A stretch of 64,000 nucleotides of DNA, taken from contig CAVRQR010000013.1 in the NCBI GenBank assembly GCA_963723495.1, forward strand, positions 62,001 through 126,000, written 5' to 3'. Shown here piece by piece: positions 9,550 to 17,541 of this stretch. A model generated the notes under the pieces. The model did not search any database. It worked only from the letters and a program-made list of their open reading frames with translations, and had not been told where the DNA came from. Numbering within the stretch: the stretch's first letter is position 1; every line of letters starts with the position of its first letter. The DNA comes from Gp6-AA40 sp963723495 (GTDB lineage: Bacteria; Acidobacteriota; Vicinamibacteria; Vicinamibacterales; UBA2999). Both the position numbers and the translations under genes were made by a program.

Positions 9550-11307
9550 CGTGTCGTCCCGGGTTGTGCCTGGCCGTCCTGGGCCACTGTCTCGGGCTTC
9601 TGCTCGTCGTCCTTCTTTTCTTTTCCTCCGACTTTTCGTCCGACACTTCTTCTCGTCGTCCTTCTTCTCGTCCGCAGAGGAAGCGGGCAGTGGTGGCGGC
9701 ACCGGAGCCGGGTCGTTCGGCCCCAGGTTCATCAGCTCGCGAAGCGCCGCAATCACATCCTCGCGGGAGTCGCGCTTCGGTCGATACGCGCGCGAGTCGG
9801 TGTTGTTGCCGGGCGGTGGTGGCGGCTCGGGCTTTTCAGCGAGCAGCAACGGGGTCAGGTTGTCCTTGTTGACCGCATCCAGCTTGGCACCTGCGCCAAC
9901 CAGCGTGCGGACGATCGCGACCTGCCGAGCCGTGACGGCCTGGTGAAGCAGCGAAGCGCCATCGGGCGCCTTCGCGTTCGGGTCGGCTCCTGCCGCGAGC
10001 AGGACCTCAAGCGCTTCGTGCGGCTCTCGATTCGAAGCCTCACGGAACGGTGGCGGTCCCAGCCGCTCGAAGCCCGGTCCGGCTGCGAACGCCGCGCCAC
10101 GCCCGCCGGTCAACGCCACCATCGCCGGTGTCTTGCCGACGTTGGGATTGCCACGACCGCCGCCGGCCGCGCCTTCCTTCTTTTCTTTCTTGATTTCGGT
10201 CGGGCTCCACTCGATCTGCGCGCCCTTCGCCACCATCAACTTCAACGACTTCGACATCGGCGGCCACCGCTGCGCGGAAGAACGGGGAAGAGTTGACCTC
10301 CTCTCCGCAGCACAGGGAATACGAGTGAAGCTGACCGATGAATGGCTTGTTCGGATCCGCGCCGCGATCGAGCAACTGCTTGACGAGGTCGAGCGCCGTC
10401 AGCTGTGTTGGGGAAGTCGGCGCGCAGTCGCGAACCGTCGCGCGCGCGCATGTCCGTAGTCGCGTCGTGCATGTCGACGGCGAAGTAGAGCGATCCGTCG
10501 TTCGCATCGGCGCCCAGTTCGAGCAGGGTCGCGGCCAGGTCGAACCGATCGTTGACGATGGCCACGACCATCGCGGTCGCGCCGTCGCCGTTGGTCAGCT
10601 TGGGATCAGCACCACCCTTGACCAGTGCTCGCACCGCGCCGTCGTGACCGTTGCGCGCCGCGAACATCAGCGCCGTGAAGCCGCCGGTCGGGTGATCGGC
10701 GTGCTTGCGCTCCGTCAAGCTCGTGATGTGCGCGTTCACGTTCGGATCCGCGCCCGAGGCCAGCAGCGTCTCGACGATCTGCGTGTGACCTTCGGTCGCC
10801 GCCCACATGAGCGCCGTCTGCTTCTGATACGCGTCGGTCGCGTTGACCTCCGCGCCCGCTTCGAGCAGCAACTTCACCGACTCGAGACTACCGGCATACG
10901 ACGCGGCCATCAGCGGCGTCTCGCCTTCGGGATGCGTCTGCTTGGCATCGGCGCCCGCTCGAAGAGCGCCTGCACGACCGGTGTTGCTCCGGTGCGGCTG
11001 GCCTGGAGCAGGGGAGTCACGCCGTACTTGTTGGCGGCGTTTGTCGTGGCACCGGCGGCGATGAGCGCCTGCGCCATCGGGAGGTCGGCGTGATAGGCGG
11101 CCCAGAGCAGCGCCGTCGACCCGTCCCGCGAAGGTTCATTGACGTTGGCGCGTTTGGCAATCAGGGCGCGGACAGCCGCGATATCGCCTCGCCGGGCGGC
11201 CTCGACGACTGGGTTGTCCCCGGCCGCTTGGCCCAGACCCCCGGGAACGCCATGACGATTGCCAGGAACGAAACCAGAAGCCATCCAGAGTTACGAGCGG
11301 CGTGCAT
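9546..11307 (-). pseudogene. Secreted ankyrin-repeat protein, split by several frameshifts
   Basis: Signal peptide from ATG 11307 (MHAARNSGWLLVSFLAIVMA), then ankyrin repeats spread over four reading-frame pieces: about 11240-10950 (VVEAARRGDIAAVRALIAKR), 10910-10430 (GSLESVKLLLEAGAEVNATD, ALVKGGADPKLTNGDG), 10410-10300 (LVKQLLDRGADPNKPFIG) and 10257-9660 (EVLLAAGADPNAKAPDGASL). An acidic and basic tail KEKKDDEQKPETVAQDGQ ends in a TGA at 9546-9548 that overlaps the next ATG. At least four shifts are needed, two of them at G or A runs. All pieces look conserved, which argues for sequence errors over real decay. Upstream, at about 11380-11390 on the minus strand, TTTTTGACAG could be a -35 element. 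Likely role: protein-protein scaffold in the periplasm. Confidence 0.75.
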
Positions 11308-11543
11308 CTTGGCTCCACCTTTTCACAAAGACGACGACGAGCGAGAAAAGAAACGTGCTGCGATGCTATCCCGGGAACACCTCTCCGAACTGTCAAAAAC
11401 TACACAAATATCGCGTCGCGGACACCTGTTGCGACGTCACTGATATTACACCCGCCATGGTCCAGACGGACCCCGAATACCTATACCCGATTCGTATAAC
11501 CGAGACGACAGGTTATTGGCGGATTCTGTGGGTGTTTTCCGCT

Positions 11544-12278
11544 CTACGGGCACGCCTCGGCCACGCGATTTGCGGTTGCCACGTTGATCCCATTTACGCC
11601 GCCGGCCCCGATGAGGATGCCCGTCACCGACATCCGCTGACCGACGAACCCGTCCAGCCGGCTCAACACGAACTTGAGCGTGGCCGTCCTCTCGCCCAAC
11701 GGTCGGGTTGCGTCCTCCGGCAGGGCTCCCGTTTTTTCAATCCGCTGAGGCTCGGTCGCGTTGGTGAGGACCCAGTCGGCTCCGCTCTTGGGCGCCAGGC
11801 AACCGACGACGCGGACGAGCGTGTTGGCCGGCAATTCGCCGGGACCGTCCTTGGGGATGATTTGCACTCCGACCACCGATTCGGGGGTCAGCTCGGTCTT
11901 CCCGGCCGGGAACCCGTTCGATTTCAGGATGAGCGCGACCAGGTCGTTGTAGCTGGCTGCCGGGAGTGAGCCGGCGGCCTGCCCGTTTGGCATATTCGTT
12001 TTCACGAACGTGAGCAGGTCGCCAACGGTCTTCTGGGTGTAGCCCTCCCAGAACTTCTCGCCGCTGAGAGGTCTGCCGCCGTCGGCCGTCAGCGTGTGGC
12101 ATCGCGCGCAGTTCTGACTGAACATCCCCGTGGCGCGATCGGCCTGCGCGTCCGTGAAGACGCCGTCCCACACGGTCGGGCCCGTGGGCTTGGTCCCCTG
12201 CGCGCTCGTTACAACGGTTGCCAGCGATCCTATGAACAGGATCGACATCACGCGAAGCATCGATCGTAGGTCGTGCAT
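11544..12278 (-). CDS. c-type cytochrome domain protein
   Basis: Secreted protein of 244 residues. I place the start at ATG 12278 (MHDLRSMLRVMSILFIGSLA), because the frame upstream lacks a signal peptide. A single class I cytochrome domain has heme site CARCH about 55 residues in and a likely axial methionine in KTNMPNGQ. The C-terminal 110 residues (VVGVQIIPKDGPGELPANTL, VRVVGCLAPKSGADWVLTNA) form a separate beta-rich domain I do not recognise. It could donate or accept electrons for the adjacent DUF1592/DUF1552 system, but it is probably a separate transcription unit, since 236 bases separate it from the ankyrin gene. Confidence 0.82.
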   Translation of the reverse strand: MHDLRSMLRVMSILFIGSLATVVTSAQGTKPTGPTVWDGVFTDAQADRATGMFSQNCARCHTLTADGGRPLSGEKFWEGYTQKTVGDLLTFVKTNMPNGQAAGSLPAASYNDLVALILKSNGFPAGKTELTPESVVGVQIIPKDGPGELPANTLVRVVGCLAPKSGADWVLTNATEPQRIEKTGALPEDATRPLGERTATLKFVLSRLDGFVGQRMSVTGILIGAGGVNGINVATANRVAEACP

Positions 12279-12390
12279 GGTCGCGTTGCCTCCAGACGTA
12301 GGAAGTGAACCGCCGCCGGACGTCAATTGCCGCCGGTATTGTAGTCAAGCGAGCCGATCGCAGCTCGAGAAATTGGCATCGGCACCAGGC

Positions 12391-13714
12391 CTACGACGGA
12401 TCGCCGATCGGGAGACGGAGCGTGGCACGCGTGCCGCGGCGATCGCCCCGGTTCTCGAGCGCCAGCGTACCGCCATGGCCTTCGGCGATCTGCCGGCTCA
12501 GTGCGAGGCCGATGCCCGATCCGCCCGGCTTCGTCGTGAAGAAGGGCACGAACAGGTTGCTCGTGCTCTGTAAGCCCGGGCCTTCATCTTCAATGCGCAC
12601 GACGAGCATTCCGTCCTGCGTCGTCCAGTTCGCGGCGACACCACCGCCGGTTTCAAGCGCCGCGTCGGTGGCGTTGCGCAGGAGATTGATCAGAAGCTGC
12701 TCGAGTTGATCGGCGTCCGCCGACACCGTCGTCTCGAAGCAGCCGTCGAGCGCCACCGGCAATCGCGGTTCGAGTCCGACGACGCGGCGCATCAGCTCTC
12801 CGAACGCCACGGTCTTGCGGGTGGGTGCAGGCAGACGGGCGAGTCGTGCATAGGCGCTCGTGAAACGACTGAGCGCATCGGCACGCGATGCAACGATGCC
12901 GAGGCCGCGCTGCATGTCGTCGCGCCAATCGTCCGGTGGAGGATCGCGCGCCAGCAGCGCCTCGAGACTTCCGGCGATCGACTTGATCGGCGCGAGCGAG
13001 TTGTTCAATTCGTGACCGATGACGCGTATCAGACGGCGCCACGCCTCTCGCTCCTGATCGCGGAGTGGCTGGCTGAGGTCCGATAGCACGAGCAGTTCGT
13101 GGCGCGTGCCGCCCTGCCAGAACGTCGTGCGGCGTTTTTCCCACCGGCCGGTGCCGCCGGGGAAGCTGAGTTCCTGAATCGTCGATGTGCCGGCGAGCGC
13201 CGCGTGCAGTCCCAGTTCACCTGCCGGGTGCCCCATCAGGTTGACCGCATCCTGGCCGAGCAACCGTTCTCCAGCGCGATTGACCAGGACGAGCCGATGT
13301 TCGTGGTCGAAGGCAAAGATGGCGACGTTGATCTCGGCCATCACCGATCGCAGGAGCGCCGTGGCCTCCTGGGCGCCGAGGCGCTGCACGCGCAGCGTTT
13401 CGGCCAGAGTGTTGATCTCGAGCATGACATGCGCGAGCGGGTCGCTCCCGGGCGCCTCCCGCGCGCGGACGGAGAAGTCACCTTCGCGGAGAGCGGCCAG
13501 CAGGTTGGCGATGGTTTGCAGCGGACGCGCGACGCGGTCGCGGACGATGACCGTCAACGCGATCCACGCCCCGATCGCGAGGACCAGCGCGGTCACGCGC
13601 ACGAGCGTCGAGTAGTCCCCGAGCCAGAGCAGCATGACGGACGAGCGCGATCGCCGGAAGACCGGTCGTCAGCGTGAGGAGAGTGACGCGCCGATCGTGG
13701 GTGAAAAACGACAT
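12391..13714 (-). CDS. NtrY-like sensor histidine kinase, frameshift near N-terminus
   Basis: Membrane kinase partner of the NtrC-type regulator encoded just upstream. From ATG 13714 it reads MSFFTHDRRVTLLTLTTGLP, shifts near 13640 and continues MLLWLGDYSTLVRVTALVLA, giving two membrane helices. A HAMP-like segment (VARPLQTIANLLAALREGDF), a PAS-like domain (INVAIFAFDHEHRLVLVNRA), an H-box (IGHELNNSLAPIKSIAGSLE), an N-box (LLINLLRNATDAALE), and the ATP-lid boxes EDEGPGL and GGSGIGLALSRQIAEGHGG follow. It is the second gene of a regulator-kinase operon, about 70 bases behind the regulator stop. The signal sensed is unknown; envelope or efflux substrate stress is inferred from the regulon described at the regulator. 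Confidence 0.88.
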
Positions 13715-13740
13715 GTGTCGCTGACCGTTCCGCGCCTCTG

Positions 13741-13785
13741 TCCACGGTGTCCAGAACTCTGAACCCGGAACCTTGAACGACTGTT
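13741..13785. repeat. Class B (GTTCC/GGAAC) degenerate repeat, single arm
   Basis: CCAGAACTCTGAACCCGGAACCTTGAACG between the regulator and kinase genes repeats the GAACC/GGAAC units of the large hairpins at 20031, 30976, 33655 and the short one at 40740. Only one arm is present here. Confidence 0.55.
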
Positions 13786-15143
13786 AAGACAACTTGTAAC
13801 CGTTCGAGTCGTCGATACAGCGCAGAACGACTCAGGCCCAATGCCTTTGCGGCGAGCGTGACGTTGCCGTGGCGCGCCATCGCTTTACGAATGAGAAGCG
13901 CCTCGACATCTTCGAGGCTCATGTCATCCAGGTGTTCACCCATGGCGACGCTCGCGCGCAGGCCGAGGTCGGCCGTATGGATCACATTCCCCTGCGCCAT
14001 CAGGACAGCGCGCTCGACGGCATGGTCCAGTTCGCGCACGTTCCCGGGCCAGCGGTGATCAACGAGGGCTCGCAGCGCCGATGGATCGAAACCGGTGATC
14101 GCCTTGCGATACCGCTGGGCGTGGGTGGACAGAAAGCAGGCAGCCAGGCGCGGAATGTCCTCGCGTCGATCGCGGAGCGGCGGCAGGTGAATCTCGATGG
14201 TGTTGAGGCGGAAGAGCAGGTCCTGACGAAACCGTCCGGCGGCGACCTCGGCGTTGAGATCGGCATTGGTCGCGGAGATCAGCCGGACGTCGGCCTTCCT
14301 CGTTCGGGATGAGCCTAGACGCTCGAACTCGCCGGTTTCGAGCACCCGCAGCAGCTTCTGCTGTTGCCCGAGCGGCACGTTCGCGATTTCGTCGAGGAAC
14401 AGCGAACTGCCGTCGGCCATCTCGAAGCGTCCCACGCGGTCCTGCTTCGCATCAGTGAACGCGCCTTTCACATGCCCGAAGAGCTCGCTTTCAAACACCC
14501 CTTCGGATACGCCGCCGGCGTTGATCGTCACCATGGGCCGGGCCGTGCGAGAGGAAACGCCGTGAAGCGCCTGCGCCACCAGGCTTTTCCCGGTGCCGTT
14601 TTCCCCGGTGATGAGCACGTTGGCATCGGATGGCCCGACACGATCGATCATCTGCAGAACGGGGCGCATGGCGGACGCCTCGGCGATGAGCGTCGCGCTG
14701 CCCTCGGTTGCCGCGCGCGTCTGCGCCTCGAGCCGTCCGGCCCGGCGCAGGGCGCGACCCAGCTCCATCTGCGTGCGCAGGATCGTCAGCAGCCGCTCGT
14801 TGTCCCACGGCTTCTCGATGAAGTCGCCGGCACCCCGGCGCATGGCCTCGACCGCGACGTGGACGGAACCCCATGCCGTCATGACGATCACCGGGAGCAC
14901 GGCGTCGGCGGCGTGGATCTGACGCAGCAGCTCGAGCCCCTCTTCGCCGGACGTCGTGTCGCGGGCGTAATTGAGATCGATCAGCACGACGTCGTAGTCA
15001 CGTTGGCTGAGCGCCGTCAGCGCCGCGGCCGGCGACTCGACGGTGTCAATCTGGTAACCCTGCCCCTTGAGCAGCAGCCGAAGGGCCTCGAGGACATCGC
15101 GCTGATCGTCGGCGATGAGGACGCGTGGAGAAGTTGAAGGCAC
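13784..15143 (-). CDS. Sigma-54-dependent response regulator, NtrC family
   Basis: Transcription activator for sigma-54 promoters. Receiver domain 1-120: acidic pocket Asp12/Asp13, phospho-acceptor Asp56 in VVLIDLNYARDTTSGEEG, Lys111 in EKPWD. AAA+ domain: Walker A GENGTGKS at about 180-187, the sigma-54 contact loop GAFTDA at about 227-232, then FLDEIANVPLGQQQKLLRVL. A Fis-type helix-turn-helix (NVTLAAKALGLSRSALYRRL) ends the protein. The stop is obscured: the frame runs on to 13593, but one base less near 13800 gives ERYKLS and TAA at 13784-13786. GTG start. Its own upstream region carries the same promoter element and tandem palindrome found before the transporter operons, so it is my candidate master activator and autoregulator. 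Confidence 0.9.
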
Positions 15144-15166
15144 GACGCGGAATTATCCCTCAGCCA

Positions 15167-15181
15167 TCAATCACCATGCCG
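15167..15181 (-). promoter_or_regulatory. Sigma-54-like promoter of the NtrC-kinase operon
   Basis: Minus strand CGGCATGGTGATTGA: GGCAT, 5-base spacer, TTGA, with 10 bases between the GG and GA doublets as in -24/-12 promoters. The start codon lies about 24 bases downstream. The -12 element has GA in place of the usual GC, as in five other copies in this window. Confidence 0.55.
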
Positions 15182-15275
15182 TTTCTTCCGGCGCGAAACA
15201 CGGTATTGGTCCGGATGGACCGCTATGTGGCTCGTCGTGTGGTTTGTGCTCGTTGTGACCCGCAGAGCGGTCCTT

Positions 15276-15292
15276 GGCGCGCGAAGCGCGCC
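15276..15292. repeat. Small palindrome, copy 2
   Basis: Identical to the palindrome at 2243-2259 (GGCGCGC-GAA-GCGCGCC). It lies in the region between the divergent regulator gene and the secreted unknown gene. Confidence 0.6.
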
Positions 15293-15356
15293 CAGAAGAC
15301 ACTGCCAGCCGGCCAAGGGTTCCGATGTGAAATCACGCGCAAGGCCCTTGGCCGTT

Positions 15357-15391
15357 GTCCGCTCGTGGGACAGGGCGTCCGGACACGGACG
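15357..15391. promoter_or_regulatory. Tandem activator site upstream of the NtrC gene
   Basis: GTCCGCTCGTGGGAC at 15357-15371, within the longer palindrome TGTCC-N7-GGACA, and GTCCGGACACGGAC at 15377-15390, 20 bp further on. The pair lies about 180 bp upstream of the promoter element. The same 15-bp palindrome recurs before all the other sigma-54-like promoters here. Confidence 0.55.
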
Positions 15392-15432
15392 GGGGTAGGG
15401 GACGATGCCGTGGTTTGGTACGATAGGTAGAG

Positions 15433-16326
15433 ATGAAGAACGGTTGCCGGCGCCTGGCCCTGGCGTGTGGGTTCGCGGCGTTCTCACTGACCCTGCTTGG
15501 GGCCCAGGAGCGACCGCTGCCCGATCAGACGGCGTTCCTCAAGGAGACGCGGAGACACCTCCAGGCCGACACGTCTGTTCAAAGCAGCTACATGTACGTC
15601 GAGACCCAGCGCGAGGTCAAAGTCGACAAGAACGGGCGGACTGTCGAGGAGTCGGTGAAGGTCTACGAGAGCTACCCGGGACTACCCGGTGAGCCTCGGT
15701 GGGAGCGTCTCATCTCCGAAAACGGCGTTCCGCTCTCTGAAGAGGAACTCGCCGAACAGGATCGCGAGCGCGCCGAGGAAGCCAACGAGATGGCGAGGCG
15801 ACTCGAAGCGAACCCGGCGAAAGAGCGTGCCCGTCAGGAGCGCGAATGGCGCAAGTTCCGCCAGGAGCGCGACGAAGCGGTAGGCGATATCTACGGGGTG
15901 TTCGACATCAAGATGACCGGCCGTGAGCGGATCGAAGGGCACGACACGATCGCGTTCACGCTGACGCCGAGGCCCGAGTCCCACCCGAAGACGCGCGAAG
16001 GGGAGTTGATGAAGCACTTCAACGTGCGCGCCTGGATCAGCGAGACCGATTACGAGCTCGTGCGCCTCGAGGCGGATGCGATCGACAACGTGTCGTTCGG
16101 ATTGGGCGTGCTGGCCCGGCTGCACAAGGGCGCACGCCTGTCCTTCCTCCGCCGCAAGATCAACGGAGAGGTCTGGCTTCCCGCGAAGGCTACCTACAGC
16201 GGCAGCGCGCGCGTCGGGCTGCTGTGGACGCTCCGGCGCAATGGCACCTACGAGTACACCGGCTACAAGAAGTTCAACGTTGACACCTCGTCGAGTTTCC
16301 AATCCCCGAAGTCAGGAGACCCTTAA
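15433..16326 (+). CDS. Secreted protein of unknown function
   Basis: Protein of 297 residues with signal peptide (LALACGFAAFSLTLLGAQE) and no membrane helix after it. The middle (residues 95-150) is highly charged and likely a helical coiled coil (EEELAEQDRERAEEANEMA). The C-terminal part is beta-rich (MKHFNVRAWISETDYELVRL, KINGEVWLPAKATYSGSARV) and resembles the LolA-like or outer membrane lipoprotein sorting fold often seen in acidobacterial secreted proteins; this is a resemblance only. Single gene, divergent from the NtrC gene; its stop overlaps the stop of a permease relic on the other strand. Confidence 0.72.
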   Translation: MKNGCRRLALACGFAAFSLTLLGAQERPLPDQTAFLKETRRHLQADTSVQSSYMYVETQREVKVDKNGRTVEESVKVYESYPGLPGEPRWERLISENGVPLSEEELAEQDRERAEEANEMARRLEANPAKERARQEREWRKFRQERDEAVGDIYGVFDIKMTGRERIEGHDTIAFTLTPRPESHPKTREGELMKHFNVRAWISETDYELVRLEADAIDNVSFGLGVLARLHKGARLSFLRRKINGEVWLPAKATYSGSARVGLLWTLRRNGTYEYTGYKKFNVDTSSSFQSPKSGDP

Positions 16327-16440
16327 CCCTCTTTCAGCGTCTGTGCGGGATCGAGCGCCAGCGCGCGCCGCGCCGGGATCAACGCGCACGCGTTCGAAGG
16401 TCCGCGCGTGCCCAGGCCAGCGGGACGATCCGAAGCTGAG
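16323..16440 (-). pseudogene. C-terminal relic of a MacB/ADOP permease
   Basis: On the minus strand 16323-16385 reads ALIPARRALALDPAQTLKEG and stops at 16323-16325. This is the typical end of a MacB/ADOP permease (PARRAxxxDPxxxLxEG). No matching upstream permease remains; the next gene is the ATPase ending at 16503. Most of an ATPase-linked permease seems to have been deleted, leaving this tail. The exact 5' limit is arbitrary. Confidence 0.6.
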
Positions 16441-16502
16441 ACCCTGGCTTCGGCCAGGAGCGTAGTCGGAAGCGCGAACTAGCTCGAGATCTGCGGGTCT
16501 GG

Positions 16503-17235
16503 TCAACTCTGTTCGATGTAGCCGTCACGCAGCTTGATGATGCGATCGCCGTACCCCGCGTTCGTCTCTGAATGCGTGACCTGGATGATCGTCGTGCCCT
16601 GGTCGTTGAGCCGCTTGAACAGCTCCATGATCTCCTGGCCCTGCGACGAGTGCAGGTTGCCGGTCGGTTCGTCGGCGAGGATGACCGCAGGGTTAGCGAC
16701 AATCGCCCGCGCCACGCCCACCAGCTGCTGCTGTCCACCGGAGAGCTGATTCGGATAAAGGTCCTTCTTGGCGACGATGCCGAACCGATCGAGCACGCTC
16801 GCCACGGTGCCTTGCCGCTCCGACTTCTTGACGTCGCGATAGGAGAGCGGCAGCTCGATGTTCTCGTAGACGGTCAGGTTGTCGAGCAGGTGGTAGCTCT
16901 GGAAGACGAAGCCGATGTGGCGCTTCTGGAGCGCCGCCCGGTCCTTCTGGGATAGCGCGTGGATGGGATATCCCATCAAGTAGGTACTCACCACTCCAGG
17001 CGCTGTCGTGCATGCCGAGGATGTGCAGCAGCGTGGACTTGCCTGCTCCTGACGGCCCCATGATCGAGACGAACTCGCCAGGCTTGATGTCGAGCGCGAT
17101 GCGGCGCAGGACGAAGGTCTGCCCAGCCCCGACCGGGAATGATTTCTCGACGCCTCTGAGTGACATGAGCGGCGCCGTGGGGTCGAGTTGCGGTGGTTCG
17201 GTGAGGGCCGAGGAGGACGAGCGTCTGAAGATCAT
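16503..17235 (-). CDS. MacB/LolD-type ABC transporter ATP-binding protein, one frameshift
   Basis: Soluble ATPase subunit. Reads from ATG 17235: GVEKSFPVGAGQTFVLRRIA, Walker A GPSGAGKST, then shifts near 16985 and continues HALSQKDRAALQKRHIGFVF with Q-loop FVFQSYHLLDNLTVYENIEL, signature LSGGQQQLVG, Walker B VILADEPTGNL and H-loop VTHSET. The signature has QQQLVG in place of the common QQQRVA. It should energise nearby permeases; only a relic of its own permease is left downstream, so partners are probably the five-permease operon upstream. It has its own sigma-54-like promoter and tandem activator site. Confidence 0.86.
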
Positions 17236-17267
17236 GGCCGTGTATCCCTTGTGTGAGCCCGGACGAG

Positions 17268-17284
17268 ATCAATCCCTGTGCCGG
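17268..17284 (-). promoter_or_regulatory. Sigma-54-like promoter of the ATPase gene
   Basis: Minus strand CCGGCACAGGGATTGAT: GGCAC-N5-TTGA. The GA doublet is 34 bases from the ATG at 17235, the same distance as in the HlyD promoter at 40767. Predicted start of transcription about 22 bases before the ATG. Confidence 0.6.
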
Positions 17285-17323
17285 AAGGCTACTAGGGAAT
17301 TTACGCGATCTGGGGGTTAATTT

Positions 17324-17358
17324 GTTCGACGCGGGGAATCACCGTCCCGCTCACGAAC
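17324..17358. promoter_or_regulatory. Tandem activator site upstream of the ATPase
   Basis: Two palindrome copies 20 bp apart: GTTCGACGCGGGGAA at 17324-17338 and GTCCCGCTCACGAAC at 17344-17358 (reverse complement GTTCGTGAGCGGGAC). They begin 40 bp upstream of the -24 doublet, within the usual range for enhancer binding proteins. Confidence 0.6.
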
Positions 17359-17373
17359 ACCTGAAATATTGTT

Positions 17374-17536
17374 GAATGGATGATTTGGATGGCTGATTCG
17401 TTGTTGACTGACGATGCTGAGTTGATTTGTTCTGGACCGATCGAGTTTGGTCGACGCGCCAACGAACAAATGAATCAAGAATCAACAATCGCAATCAACA
17501 ACCAATCACCGATCAAAGATCGCCTAATCACAAATG
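17374..17536. repeat. Class A AT-rich inverted repeat, copy 1
   Basis: Left arm with units like GATTCGTTGTTGACTG and right arm with AATCAACAATCGCAATCAAC, ending in GATCAAAGATC. Arms are degenerate complements, giving a long imperfect hairpin. Strikingly AT-rich against the GC-rich background. It lies between the ATPase start and the end of the next permease upstream. Confidence 0.7.
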
Positions 17537-17541
17537 CCCGG

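Noticed and set aside
11308..11543. Sigma-70 promoter for the ankyrin operon
   Set aside because: A TTGACA-like -35 is present, but no -10 element lies at 16-18 bases; the evidence is too weak for a feature.
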